Assembly: GCA_019744885.1 (NCBI GenBank)
Contig: JAIETY010000144.1
Span: forward strand, 1 to 44,252
DNA from: Sphingomonas sp.
Lineage (GTDB): Bacteria; Pseudomonadota; Alphaproteobacteria; Sphingomonadales; Sphingomonadaceae
DNA: 44,252 bases
Reading direction: 5' to 3'
The translations under genes were made by a program, and so were the position numbers. This document shows, piece by piece, positions 26,696-37,505 of this stretch. Position 1 is the first letter of the stretch. Every line of letters begins with the position of its first letter. A model generated the notes under the pieces. That model ran no database searches and was not told the origin of the DNA. It worked only from the letters and a program-made list of their open reading frames with translations.

Positions 26696-27268
26696 TCATG
26701 TCAGTGCCGGGCCACGGCGTGGGCCTGAGAACCAGCGCGGCGCCAGCAGCGCCGCTGCTGCCAGCACCACTCCGGCAGGCAGTGCTGCCGCCAAGAGATG
26801 CTGCGCCTCCGCCGCTCCGGCAAGCCAGGCGATTGCAAACAACCCGCCGGTCCAAAGCGGCGTGGTGAGCACGATAATGGCGGCCACCGGCGCAAAGGGC
26901 GCGCGAATTAACCCGCTGGCGGTGTATATGGGCAAGCGCGATCCGGGCAGGAACCGGGCCGCAAACACCAAGGCCAGCACTCGGCCCGCGATCCAGCTTT
27001 CGGCCCGCCGCACGTCAGACCGGCCGCGCAACTTTCGGCCAATGCCGGTGCCTGCGCCCCATCGGCCGGCGGCGTACAAGGCCAAGTCGCCAGTGGCGGT
27101 GCCCAAGATGACTGCTGCCACGGCGATGACTGGGTCGGCGGGGGTCTGTGCAACCAATACCCCGGCGGCAATCGTCGCCAAATCCTCTGCGATGAATGTC
27201 GCTGCGAAGAGCGCAAGACCAAGAAACCACGGCTGTTGCTGGGCCAAGGCCAACAAATCGGCCAGCAT
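26696..27268 (-). CDS. DedA/VTT-family membrane protein
   Basis: The 190-residue integral membrane protein shows the DedA (SNARE-associated, VTT) core: FLGLALFAATFIAEDLATIAAGVLV, GTATGDLALYAAGRWG, and the conserved AARFLPGSRLPIYTASGLIR, which carries the Arg and Pro-Gly residues of the family. DedA proteins are needed for membrane homeostasis, and some relatives flip polyprenyl phosphate or phospholipids. The ATG at 27268 follows the DoxX stop after one base and gives the usual family start; a start at 27307 would add 13 residues from the DoxX region. It lies second in the five-gene minus-strand operon. Confidence 0.85.
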   Translation of the reverse strand: MLADLLALAQQQPWFLGLALFAATFIAEDLATIAAGVLVAQTPADPVIAVAAVILGTATGDLALYAAGRWGAGTGIGRKLRGRSDVRRAESWIAGRVLALVFAARFLPGSRLPIYTASGLIRAPFAPVAAIIVLTTPLWTGGLFAIAWLAGAAEAQHLLAAALPAGVVLAAAALLAPRWFSGPRRGPALT

Positions 27269-27269
27269 C

Positions 27270-27746
27270 TTACCCGCGCCCGCGCAGACGAAGTGCCATC
27301 TGGCCAATGGTGTCCTTGCTCAGCCACAGCAGCAGCGCCGCCGCCACCCACACGCCGCAAGCCAGCGCGAACAATTCGCCGCCATCGTGGGTGCCATCGG
27401 TGTTAAGCACTGAAACGCCTAGCGGTGTGAAAAGGTGAAAGAATATGGCACCGGAGATCACCCCGATCGCCATCAAGGCCCCAACCGGACGCAAAATGCG
27501 TAACCGCTGAGACAGCCCCGCCAGCAGCAAGGCCGAGGCAATCAGTTCTCCTGTGCCGACCACATATTGCGAGAATATGCCGGATGGGGCGAACAAGCCC
27601 GGTAGTCCGAGCGAAGCCCCCCAAACCTCCAGCGTGCCAAAGATATACTGCGTTTCCGGCGAGTTGCTGAACTTGAAGAACAGCGACTGGATGAACACAA
27701 ACGCGATATACAGCGTCAGAGCGATGGGCAGGTAGCGGCGTATCAC
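27270..27746 (-). CDS. DoxX-like membrane protein
   Basis: The 158-residue protein has four predicted membrane segments. It fits the DoxX/MauE-like superfamily: LYIAFVFIQSLFFKFSNSPETQYIFGTLE at the start, VGTGELIASALLLAGL in the middle, and FFHLFTPLGVSV followed by a last hydrophobic segment. Relatives include quinone-linked subunits and proteins of unknown role; no specific function can be given. The start is a GTG at 27746 with AAGGA seven bases upstream. It is the first gene of the packed minus-strand operon, so the operon promoter should lie just above 27,750. Confidence 0.8.
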   Translation of the reverse strand: MIRRYLPIALTLYIAFVFIQSLFFKFSNSPETQYIFGTLEVWGASLGLPGLFAPSGIFSQYVVGTGELIASALLLAGLSQRLRILRPVGALMAIGVISGAIFFHLFTPLGVSVLNTDGTHDGGELFALACGVWVAAALLLWLSKDTIGQMALRLRGRG

Positions 27747-27826
27747 AGCAGATCCTTCGCGTTAGGGGCGATGCGCTGCCTTAGCCAGTGAGCGCGTGGA
27801 GGCTGAAATAGGCTTTGGTTATCGTA

Positions 27827-27991
27827 TCAATGCCGGATGGGCGCAGTGTCGGGCGCGCGAAACGCGATCCGCCAGTTCTTTGTGACCTGCGGGCCCCTGA
27901 TGCCTTTGCGCTTCCCCGTCAGCCGGTGGGCTTTCCAAATCGGGACGGTAAACAGTTCATCCTCGTGCGTCATGTCCTGCAGGAACAAGAT
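27827..27991 (-). pseudogene. Possible higB-type toxin remnant
   Basis: A short minus-strand frame encodes a peptide whose middle, KAHRLTGKRKG followed by VTKNWRIAFRAPD, resembles the C-terminal half of HigB/RelE-type toxins (pattern LxxLKGDRKG...NWRITFRF). The frame is closed upstream by a stop and has no recognisable N-terminal half; the ending also lacks the usual DYH-type tail, and I see no higA. This suggests a decayed toxin-antitoxin locus at the island end. The match is short, so the call is tentative. Confidence 0.4.
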
Positions 27992-28080
27992 CGTTTAGCG
28001 TCACAACTTGGCTGCTCAATCTCGAGCACATGCAGGCCTTGAGGAGAGCCCGAGAGGGGCGGGAATTGGGATGGCAAGAT

Positions 28081-28187
28081 TAAAGCTGAGCCAGCCATGG
28101 GGGTGTGGGGCCGCAGTTTTTCAAGCTTTCGACAGCCAGCCACCACACACCCCGGCTGGCATATCTCCCAGAAAACGGCTCAGTTTA
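28081..28187. repeat. Imperfect inverted repeat in non-coding island end
   Basis: The segment 28091-28108 (CCAGCC then GGGGTGTG) is mirrored with small gaps by 28143-28159, and TAAAGCTGAG (28081-28090) is mirrored by CTCAGTTTA (28179-28187). It could be the end of a degraded mobile element or a structured transcript. The 780-bp gap from 27,747 to 28,523 otherwise holds only the toxin-like remnant and the putative integrase arm site. Confidence 0.35.
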
Positions 28188-28426
28188 GCCAGTTCTTGAG
28201 CCATCTCATGGTGCCGTGCCTTTCCGGAGCTACGCTATCGTGCTCAACGCAATCTGCGCAGTCTGGCGCAGGTTCGACGGCCAATCAAAATGCCGTGTGC
28301 GGCTTTGCTTCGGCAAATCAGTCCCGCCGATCCTTGCCGGCATCACGATGACCCTTGCGCCTTGGAATCGCGAGGTCCAAAATGCCGCAATGCAGACGCC
28401 AGGCCACGCCATGAAACGCCGAATTG

Positions 28427-28472
28427 TGCTTCCCCCCTGCTTCCCCGGCACGGCGCGCGGGGCGGGGAAGCA
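28427..28472. repeat. Putative integrase arm site, right end
   Basis: Positions 28427-28449 repeat the 23 bp at 11092-11114 exactly, and the inverted unit GGGGAAGCA follows at 28464-28472. It lies 51 bp from the attachment core. In the excised circular form this copy and the left copy would flank the core on opposite sides, as arm-type integrase sites do. Confidence 0.55.
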
Positions 28473-28523
28473 GCTTCCGCGCCTTCGCGATCCGCATAAC
28501 ATATTCATTTTCATCGGAGAAAA

Positions 28524-28598
<75 letters not shown>

Positions 28599-28612
28599 TC
28601 TGGCGCCTGATA

Positions 28613-28628
28613 CCCTGCACGTGCAGGG
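28613..28628. promoter_or_regulatory. 16-bp perfect palindrome upstream of tRNA-Gly
   Basis: CCCTGCAC/GTGCAGGG is a perfect palindrome without a spacer, placed 15-30 bp upstream of the 5' end of the tRNA-Gly (minus strand) and about 110 bp before the thioredoxin gene (plus strand). It could be a protein-binding site in the region between two divergent genes. Confidence 0.35.
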
Positions 28629-28740
28629 CTCGGGTAAGGGGGCGGCTGTTAGCACCCGATTCCGGTGCCGACAAGCCCTGTCGATCGATTCGCAAAAAGC
28701 CTTGGCTTCAGCACCCAAGCGCCCACATAAGGGCGGTCAC

Positions 28741-29685
28741 ATGATCCGCCGCAACGGCCTTGGGAGCGAAAAATTGGCTAGTCTGGGCATGAGCACCGCT
28801 GAACGCGACGCGGTCGCTGCCTTCCGTCGCGATGTCGTCGAACCGTCGATGACCAAGCTCGTCATCATCGATTTCTGGGCTGAATGGTGCGGGCCGTGCA
28901 AGGCGCTGACGCCGCTGCTCGAAAAAGTCGCTGCTGCCTATGCCGACAAGGGCGTGGTGCTGGCCAAGATCGACACTGACAAGAACCAGTTCATTGCCGC
29001 GCAATTCCAGATCCGCACGATCCCGACGGTCTATGCGATGTTCCAGGGCCAGCTCGTCGCCGATCTGACGCCCGCGCGTACCGAATCGGCGCTCAAAACG
29101 ATGCTCGACCAGATTTTGCGCCAATTGCCGATCGAAAGCGACGCGGCTGGGGAGGAAGCGGAGATCGAACCGCTGATTGCGATGGGCGAGGAGGTCCTTG
29201 CGGGCGGCGATGCGGCGCGCGCCGTCGGTATCTTCAGCCAGTTGGTCGAGATGGCGCCGGAACATGCCGCAGTGCAGTCGGGGCTGGCTCGCGCGCTGGT
29301 CGCTGCGGGCGACTATGACGCGGCGCAGGGGCATCTCGACGGTCTGCCCGAAACAATAGCGAAATTGCCGGAAATTGATCGCGCCCGCGCCGCCTTGGCG
29401 CTGGCCAAGGACGCGAAGCCGGTGGATGATCTGGCGGGACTCGCCGCCGAGGTCGCCGCCAATCCTGAAGATCATGAGAAACGCTTTGCGCTTGCGGGTG
29501 GCCAGATGGCAGCGGGTGACCGCGATGGCGCCGCCGCAACCTTGCTCGCGATGATTGCGGATGATCGCACGTGGAACGAGGGCGCGGCCAAGGCGCAACT
29601 GCTCAAGCTGTTCGAAGTCGTCGGTCTCGAAGACCCGTGGGTGTCGGCGCAGCGGCGCAAGCTGTCGGCGATTTTGTTCGGATGA
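28741..29685 (+). CDS. Thioredoxin-TPR co-chaperone-like protein (CnoX/YbbN type)
   Basis: The 314-residue protein has an N-terminal thioredoxin domain (about residues 25-125) with the redox motif DFWAEWCGPCKALTPLLE and the cis-proline segment IRTIPTVYAMF. A C-terminal TPR-like helical region follows, with IAMGEEVLAGGDAARAVGIFSQLVE and the DRTWNEGAAKAQLLKLFEVVG tail that is typical of YbbN/CnoX. Such proteins protect and hand over substrates to chaperones; this one retains the CGPC active site. The ATG at 28741 has AAGGG upstream; an internal ATG at 28789 is an alternative. It is coupled to the next gene by ATGA overlap. Confidence 0.9.
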   Translation: MIRRNGLGSEKLASLGMSTAERDAVAAFRRDVVEPSMTKLVIIDFWAEWCGPCKALTPLLEKVAAAYADKGVVLAKIDTDKNQFIAAQFQIRTIPTVYAMFQGQLVADLTPARTESALKTMLDQILRQLPIESDAAGEEAEIEPLIAMGEEVLAGGDAARAVGIFSQLVEMAPEHAAVQSGLARALVAAGDYDAAQGHLDGLPETIAKLPEIDRARAALALAKDAKPVDDLAGLAAEVAANPEDHEKRFALAGGQMAAGDRDGAAATLLAMIADDRTWNEGAAKAQLLKLFEVVGLEDPWVSAQRRKLSAILFG

Positions 29686-30308
29686 GCGAGGCGCGCACCA
29701 CGACGCGGCTGTCGGTGTTTCCGTTGGCCGGTGCGCTGCTGTTCCCGCGCATGCATTTGCCGCTGCACCTGTTCGAGCCACGCTACCGCGCGATGATCAG
29801 CGATGCGCTCGCGCGTGACCGGCGGATCGGCATGGTCCAACCGCGCGGCGACGGCGCCCACCCGACCTTGTTCAAGATCGGCTGTGTGGGGAAGATCGCG
29901 CAGTTCGAAGCACTCGACGACGGTCGCTACAATGTCGTGCTCGAGGGGCTGTCGCTGTTCCGGATCGTGCGCGAACTCGATGTGACGACCGCCTTCCGTC
30001 AGGTCGAGGCCGAATTGCTGCCGGTCAGCGCTGAGCCCGAGATATTGTCGAGTGCGAGCCGGTCGTCGCTCGAATCCGAATCGCGCCGCTTTGCGGATAG
30101 CCAGGGCTATGCGGTGGATTGGGACTCGGTCGCGCGACTCGACGACGAATCCTTGGTCAATGGTGTCGCGCAAATCGCACCGTTCGACGTGGCGGCGAAG
30201 CAAGCGTTGCTCGAATCGCCGAGCCTTGAGGACCGCGCCGAAATGCTCGTCCAGCTGATGCAGTTCTTCGGCCGCCATGATGGCGAGGATTCGGTGACGC
30301 TTCAGTGA
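29682..30308 (+). CDS. LON peptidase N-terminal domain protein
   Basis: The 208-residue protein consists of a single Lon substrate-binding (LAN) domain: [73 protein letters not shown]. There is no AAA or protease domain, so it is not Lon itself. The family is cytosolic and its role is unknown. It lies between a thioredoxin-TPR protein and a Trm112-like protein, with 4-base overlaps on both sides, an order usual in alphaproteobacteria. Confidence 0.92.
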   Translation: MSEARTTTRLSVFPLAGALLFPRMHLPLHLFEPRYRAMISDALARDRRIGMVQPRGDGAHPTLFKIGCVGKIAQFEALDDGRYNVVLEGLSLFRIVRELDVTTAFRQVEAELLPVSAEPEILSSASRSSLESESRRFADSQGYAVDWDSVARLDDESLVNGVAQIAPFDVAAKQALLESPSLEDRAEMLVQLMQFFGRHDGEDSVTLQ

Positions 30309-30499
30309 GTGCGACCGGGTCTATCGACCCCTGGCTGCTCAAGCGGCTGGTCTGCCCGTTGACGCGCACGCCGCTGCGCTATGATCAGGCAGCGCAGGAA
30401 CTGATCAGCGACGCAGCGGGCCTCGCCTATCCGATTCGCGACGGCGTGCCGGTGATGCTGGTGGAGGCGGCGCGGTCGCTAAGCGGGGAAGCCCTGTAG
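30305..30499 (+). CDS. Trm112/UPF0434 family small protein
   Basis: The 64-residue protein shows the family core [17 protein letters not shown] and the terminal [17 protein letters not shown]. Only one cysteine of the usual zinc pair pattern is present. Trm112-like proteins activate methyltransferases in eukaryotes and archaea; the bacterial forms are uncharacterised. The start is a GTG overlapping the preceding stop. Its last 21 bp overlap the convergent UbiH-type gene. Confidence 0.85.
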   Translation: MSATGSIDPWLLKRLVCPLTRTPLRYDQAAQELISDAAGLAYPIRDGVPVMLVEAARSLSGEAL

Positions 30500-31696
30500 C
30501 AGCTTCGGCAAATCGCCGCTTTCGCCGCGCGCTTCGGCCATGAAGCGCGCTTTCAGCGGCGGGATCGCTTGCACCGCGCTCAGGCCGAAACGGCGCACGG
30601 CGCTTGCGGTCTTGCCGGGGACGGAGAAGATGCGGTTGAGCGTGTCGGTTGCGACTGCCACCGACAGCGTGTCGAACCCGCGCCAGCGCTCATAGCGCGT
30701 CAGCAGCGCCGGGTCGCCGAGATCGAGCCCGAGGCGCTTGCCGTCGACCAAAACCTCGGTGAGCGTCGCGACATCGCGCAAGCCGAGGTTGAGGCCCTGA
30801 CCGGCGATCGGGTGGATGCCGTGGCCAGCGTCCCCCACCAGCGCCAGCCGCTCAGCGGTCACCTTGGCGGCGTGGTGGAAACCGAGCGGATAGGTGGAGC
30901 GCGGCGCGAGATTGCTCAACGTGCCGAGGAACCCGCCCATGCCTTTGGTGGCTTCGGCGAGAAACGCGCGGTCGGACAGCTTGAGCATGCCCGCTGCGTC
31001 GCGCGCGCTGACGGTCCACACCAGCGCTGAGCGGTGGCGCGCGCCCTCATCGCGCAAGGGGAGGATTGCGAACGGTCCGGCGGGGTAGAAAATCTCAAAC
31101 GCGCAATTGTCGTGCGGGTATTCGTGGTCGAACGCCGTGATGATCGCATTGTGGTTGTACGACCAGCGCGCAATCTTGATCCCCGCTGCCTCGCGCGTCG
31201 GCGAATTGCGGCCTTCGGCAGCGATCAGCAGCGGCGCACGCACTGTCGTGCCGTCGCTGAGCGTCGCGGTGACGCCTGCTGCGCCGCGATCGACCGAGGT
31301 CGCGCGCGTCTTCATGCGCAGGTCGATGCCCGATGCGGCGACGGCGGCGTCATTGAGCACGATCCGCAGCGCGCGATTTTCATACATCACGCCGAGCGCG
31401 CCATCATCGGCGTCGGGTTCGAAATCGAGTGCGCCGGGTTCGAGTCCATCGCTGACCCGGATCGAGGCGATCGGGCAGCCCAGCCCTTCGAGCCGATCGC
31501 TGAGGCCAATCGCGGCGAGCATCCGCCCGCTGGCGCTGGCTATCGCCGAGGCGCGTCCGTCAAAACCGGGCGCGAGAGTGACCGCCGGATCGGCGGGATC
31601 AACGACAATGCTCGTCAGGCCATGCGCGTCGAGCGCCAACGCCAGCGTGCAGCCGACCAACCCGCCGCCAAGAATAAGGACATCCGCATTTTCCAT
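30479..31696 (-). CDS. UbiH/UbiF-family FAD monooxygenase (ubiquinone synthesis)
   Basis: The 405-residue flavoprotein hydroxylates the aromatic ring of a ubiquinone precursor, using O2 and NAD(P)H at the membrane. The FAD motif is [17 protein letters not shown] at the N-terminus, the family DG motif region is [13 protein letters not shown], and the second FAD motif is [24 protein letters not shown]. Which ring position it acts on (UbiH, UbiF, UbiI or UbiL) cannot be told from the sequence alone. It stands alone on the minus strand, divergent from ftsK. Confidence 0.88.
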   Translation of the reverse strand: MENADVLILGGGLVGCTLALALDAHGLTSIVVDPADPAVTLAPGFDGRASAIASASGRMLAAIGLSDRLEGLGCPIASIRVSDGLEPGALDFEPDADDGALGVMYENRALRIVLNDAAVAASGIDLRMKTRATSVDRGAAGVTATLSDGTTVRAPLLIAAEGRNSPTREAAGIKIARWSYNHNAIITAFDHEYPHDNCAFEIFYPAGPFAILPLRDEGARHRSALVWTVSARDAAGMLKLSDRAFLAEATKGMGGFLGTLSNLAPRSTYPLGFHHAAKVTAERLALVGDAGHGIHPIAGQGLNLGLRDVATLTEVLVDGKRLGLDLGDPALLTRYERWRGFDTLSVAVATDTLNRIFSVPGKTASAVRRFGLSAVQAIPPLKARFMAEARGESGDLPKLLQGFPA

Positions 31697-31806
31697 GCTG
31701 CTGCTTTAGGCTGAACCGTAAGTTCTGCCAACGGCTGCTTGACGCGGGACTCGCCACGCGCGATTGTCCAGCCCCGGAACATCCAGTGCATTTTTGGGGA
31801 ACGAAA

Positions 31807-34095
<2,289 letters not shown>

Positions 34096-34181
34096 ATTAC
34101 GCGCAGCAGCCCAAGCGGGTTCACGACGGGTTCAAACGACCCCATGTAGCGGGGACGCCTGAATATCGCTGGAGATCCGGT

Positions 34182-34787
34182 TTGTTGACCCGTTTGACGA
34201 TTGCCCTGCTCGCCGCGCCCTTGATCGCCGCTGCCGCGCCGACCGATGGGCTGCCGCTGGTAAAGGCCCATTTGGCCGCAGTCGATACGATGACCGCCGA
34301 TTTCGTCCAGACCGACCGCACGGGCAAAAGCCTGAGCGGCGTGCTGACGCTCAAAAAGCCGGGCAAGATCCGATTCCAATATGAAAAGGGCGTCCCGATT
34401 CTCGTCGTTGCCGACGGCAAGTCGCTGTGGTTCCTTGACTATCAGGTCGGCCAGAAGCAGCGCTGGCCCATTGCCAATGCGCCGCTCGGTGTGCTGCTAG
34501 ATCCTACAAAAGATGCGACCCGCTATGCCAAGGTCATCCCCGGCGGCGACCCCCGCGTCATTTCGGTCGAAGCCAATGACCCCAAGCATCCCGAATATGG
34601 CAAGATCACGATGATCTTCGCGCGGACGAGCGGCGCGCCCGGCGGGCTGATGTTGCAGGGCTGGGTCGCGCTTGACGCGCAAAACAACCGTACCTTGGTG
34701 CGGCTGGCGAATCAGAAATTCAACATCGCGATCGCCGACAACGCGTTTCGCTTTAACGAGCCGACGCGCAACGTTCGCCGGAATTAA
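34182..34787 (+). CDS. LolA-like outer-membrane lipoprotein carrier
   Basis: The 201-residue protein starts with a signal peptide (LTIALLAAPLIAAAAP) and has the LolA-type pattern: VDTMTADFVQTDRTGKSLSGVLTLKKPGKIRFQYEK and VADGKSLWFLDYQVGQ. LolA carries lipoproteins across the periplasm from LolCDE to the outer membrane. I chose the TTG at 34182: GGAGA lies six bases upstream and the signal peptide follows directly. A longer frame starting inside ftsK would place the signal peptide internally. The ftsK-lolA order is common in alphaproteobacteria. Confidence 0.88.
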   Translation: MLTRLTIALLAAPLIAAAAPTDGLPLVKAHLAAVDTMTADFVQTDRTGKSLSGVLTLKKPGKIRFQYEKGVPILVVADGKSLWFLDYQVGQKQRWPIANAPLGVLLDPTKDATRYAKVIPGGDPRVISVEANDPKHPEYGKITMIFARTSGAPGGLMLQGWVALDAQNNRTLVRLANQKFNIAIADNAFRFNEPTRNVRRN

Positions 34788-34915
34788 TGTTGCGCCGAAA
34801 ACCGTTCATATTGGCGACAGCTTTGCGTCGCTAAAACAGTAACTGCGAACGGTGCATCGGGTTTTCCCCCTGTTACCCCTAAGTACCGTTCTGCCTGCGT
34901 GACGAACGCTAGGTC

Positions 34916-34953
34916 GGCCCTCGTTCCATGCCCCCGGGACGAGGGCCTTTCCC
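34916..34953 (+). terminator. Rho-independent terminator after lolA-like gene
   Basis: GGCCCTCGT (34916-34924) pairs with ACGAGGGCC (34939-34947) in a 9-bp GC-rich stem with a 14-base loop, followed by TTTCCC. It lies in the 194-bp gap between the LolA-like gene and xthA and probably ends the ftsK-lolA transcript. Confidence 0.7.
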
Positions 34954-34981
34954 TGTCAGGCGGTGGGGCTTACATCGCGCC

Positions 34982-35776
34982 ATGGCTGACACGATCCGCA
35001 TCGCTTCCTGGAACATCAACTCGGTGCGATTCCGCATCGCAATCGTCGAGCAATTCCTGCGCGAGGCGGCCCCCGATGTGCTGTGCTTGCAGGAGACCAA
35101 GACGATTGACACCGAGTTTCCGGCAGCGACGTTTCATGCGCTTGGCTATCGCCATATCGTGCTGCACGGCCAACGAATGCACCACGGCGTCGCAATCGTC
35201 TCGAAGCTGCCGCTCGTCGAAGACGACCGGTTCGACTGGCAGGCGAATCAGGAAGCGCGCCACATCGGCGTGCGGTTGCCCAACGGGTTGCGGCTCGAAA
35301 ATGTCTATGTCCCCGCGGGCGGCGATGTGCCCGATCGCGAGGCCAATCCCAAATTCGGGCAGAAGCTCGATTTCCTCGAGCGGATGACGCGCTGGTCCGA
35401 ATCGCTCGACGGGCCGACCTTGCTGGTAGGCGATTTCAACATCGCCCCGCTCGAATCGGACGTGTGGAGCCACAAGGCGTTGCTCGACGTCGTCAGCCAC
35501 ACGCCGATCGAAGTCGAAGCACTCGCCGGCTTGCAGGCATCGAACGACTGGGTCGACCTCGGGCGAAAATTCGTGCCGGCGCCGGAGCGGCTCTACACTT
35601 GGTGGAGTTACCGCGCGAAGGATTGGCTCGCGTCCGATCGCGGACGGCGGCTCGACCATATGTGGGCCAGTCCCGATGTCGCGGCGGCGGCGACTCGGCA
35701 CGAGGTGTTTGAAAGCTGCCGGAGCTGGATCAAGCCGTCCGATCATATCCCGCTCGTGACCGAGTTTGCGCTTTGA
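34982..35776 (+). CDS. xthA: Exodeoxyribonuclease III
   Basis: XthA is an AP endonuclease and 3'-5' exonuclease in base-excision repair. The 264-residue protein has the EEP-fold motifs: IASWNINSVR at the start, VLCLQETKT with the metal-binding Glu, NVYVPAGG, LLVGDFNIAPLESD, RRLDHMWAS and the catalytic KPSDHIPLV near the end. Its stop overlaps the TTG start of ribA (TTGA), so the two genes are coupled. Confidence 0.95.
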   Translation: MADTIRIASWNINSVRFRIAIVEQFLREAAPDVLCLQETKTIDTEFPAATFHALGYRHIVLHGQRMHHGVAIVSKLPLVEDDRFDWQANQEARHIGVRLPNGLRLENVYVPAGGDVPDREANPKFGQKLDFLERMTRWSESLDGPTLLVGDFNIAPLESDVWSHKALLDVVSHTPIEVEALAGLQASNDWVDLGRKFVPAPERLYTWWSYRAKDWLASDRGRRLDHMWASPDVAAAATRHEVFESCRSWIKPSDHIPLVTEFAL

Positions 35777-36846
35777 GCGAGACGGCTGCCGAACCGCGCC
35801 GTGCTGCCCAGGCGATCGATGCGCTACGGCGTGGTTGGCCCGTCCAGCTCGAAACCGCAGCAGGACCGCTCGCGCTGCTGCCGATCGAGACCGCCGATGC
35901 ACCGCGGCTGGCGGCATTTGATCCTGCGGGCGTGGCACCGGTGCTGCTCTCCGCCGGGCGTGCGGCAACGTTGAAGCTTGTCAACCAACGTCCCGCGGCC
36001 GCGCCCGATTGCCCGGTGCTGATCGAACGCGTGCCGTGGCTCGACTTCGACGCAGCGACCGCGCTCGCCGATCCCCAGCTCGATTTGCTGACCCCGCTCA
36101 AAGGGCCGTACCGCGCGATCGACATCGATGATCCCAACGGCGCGCGCTGGGCGCTCAAACTGGCCACGCTCGCGGGGATGCTGCCCGCGTTTTTCGTGAT
36201 TCGCGGAGGCGATTCAGAAGTCCGCATCAGCCCCGCCGATATCGAAGCGCATGAGGACGCGACCCGGCTGGTGATTGCCGCACGCGCGCGCCTGCCCGTC
36301 GCAGGCGCCGAATCGGCCGAGATCGTCGCCTTCCGCAGCCCCGAAATGGCGGGCGAGCATGTCGCGCTGCTGATCGCCAGCCCGAATGGCGCGGCGCCGC
36401 TGGTCCGCCTCCACAGCGAGTGCCTGACCGGCGATGTGCTCGGCAGCCTCAAATGCGATTGCGGGCCGCAGTTACACGCGGCGATCGCCGCGATTGCGGC
36501 GAACGGCTGGGGAATCCTGCTCTATCTGCGGCAAGAAGGGCGTGGGATTGGCCTCATCAACAAGCTGCGTGCCTATGCGCTGCAGGACCAGGGATTTGAT
36601 ACCGTTGATGCCAACACGCGGCTGGGTTTCGCGGTCGATTCGCGCAATTTCAAAGTGGCCGCGCGGATGCTTGCATTACTCGGGCAGGACCGCGTCCGGT
36701 TGCTGACCAATAACCCCGACAAGGTGGCGCAGCTTGAGGCGGCCGGGATTCAGGTGACCGAACGGGTGCCGCACCGGCTGCCGCCCAATCCGCACAACGA
36801 GCGCTATCTGGCGACCAAGCGCGACCGCACCGGCCATCAATTTTAG
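35773..36846 (+). CDS. ribA: GTP cyclohydrolase II
   Basis: RibA opens GTP to the pyrimidine precursor of riboflavin. The C-terminal domain (about residues 170-357) has the zinc ligands in HSECLTGDVLGSLKCDCG, the active-site YLRQEGRGIGLINKLRAY and LLTNNPDKVAQLEAAGI. The first 170 residues or so form an extra N-terminal region found in many alphaproteobacterial RibA proteins; it is not a complete RibB domain. The start is a TTG overlapping the xthA stop. The 3' end overlaps the convergent HAD gene by 4 bp. Confidence 0.93.
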   Translation: MSETAAEPRRAAQAIDALRRGWPVQLETAAGPLALLPIETADAPRLAAFDPAGVAPVLLSAGRAATLKLVNQRPAAAPDCPVLIERVPWLDFDAATALADPQLDLLTPLKGPYRAIDIDDPNGARWALKLATLAGMLPAFFVIRGGDSEVRISPADIEAHEDATRLVIAARARLPVAGAESAEIVAFRSPEMAGEHVALLIASPNGAAPLVRLHSECLTGDVLGSLKCDCGPQLHAAIAAIAANGWGILLYLRQEGRGIGLINKLRAYALQDQGFDTVDANTRLGFAVDSRNFKVAARMLALLGQDRVRLLTNNPDKVAQLEAAGIQVTERVPHRLPPNPHNERYLATKRDRTGHQF

Positions 36847-37505
36847 GCGAGCAGTCGGGCTACGGCCGCAAAATCATGCGCGATGGCGGTGACACCAAGG
36901 TCGCGAAGTGCTGCTTCGTGATCGGGACCGCAGTGATTGCCCGCGCACAGCCCGATCACGAACGCGCCTGAAGCGACCGCGCCGGTTGCACCCACGGGTG
37001 AATCCTCGATGATCGCGCAATCGGTGATCGGGACGCCGATCGCTTCGGCGGCGTGCCAGTAGAGATCGGGCGCAGGCTTGCCGCGCGCGACATGCTCCTT
37101 GCCGCTGTAGAGATGTTCCGCGAACGAGGTGCGCAAGCCGATATGGTCGAGGTGGCGCGCGATCCAGCGCGTCGAACTCGACGAGGCAATCGCGCGCGGC
37201 AGATCGGCAGGCAGGGCGCTCACGAAAGCAACCGCACCAGCGACTTCGTCGATCCCCTCGCGCATGATCCGCGCATCTTCTTCGGCGCGCGCGGTCGCGA
37301 AATGCGCGGGCAGCGGCCCGCCGATCCAGCGTTCGATCGCGCTGATGAAATTGGCGCCCGACAGCCCCATGAAACGCGCCATCGCCTGTTCGGCGGTGGT
37401 CGGATAGCCCGCCGCCGTCAGAAATTCCGCGACATGGCGATTGCCGATGAACTCGCTGTCGATCAGCACGCCGTCGAAATCGAAGATGATGCCTTTGACC
37501 TTCAT
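36843..37505 (-). CDS. HAD-superfamily phosphatase / phosphoglucomutase-like protein
   Basis: The 220-residue protein has the HAD motifs in order: GIIFDFDGVLIDSE (nucleophile Asp), ASSSSTRWIARHL (motif II Ser/Thr), GKPAPDLYWHAAEAIG (motif III Lys) and AIIEDSPVGATGAVASG (motif IV acids). A helical cap lies after motif I. Substrates of such HAD proteins cannot be read from the sequence; sugar phosphates are usual. The ATG at 37505 overlaps the YggS-type stop (ATGA), so the pair is coupled. Confidence 0.9.
   Translation of the reverse strand: MKVKGIIFDFDGVLIDSEFIGNRHVAEFLTAAGYPTTAEQAMARFMGLSGANFISAIERWIGGPLPAHFATARAEEDARIMREGIDEVAGAVAFVSALPADLPRAIASSSSTRWIARHLDHIGLRTSFAEHLYSGKEHVARGKPAPDLYWHAAEAIGVPITDCAIIEDSPVGATGAVASGAFVIGLCAGNHCGPDHEAALRDLGVTAIAHDFAAVARLLA

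Noticed and set aside
27815..28042. Plus-strand 75-codon frame at the right island end
   Set aside because: The sequence resembles no family, and the opposite strand holds the better toxin-like match.
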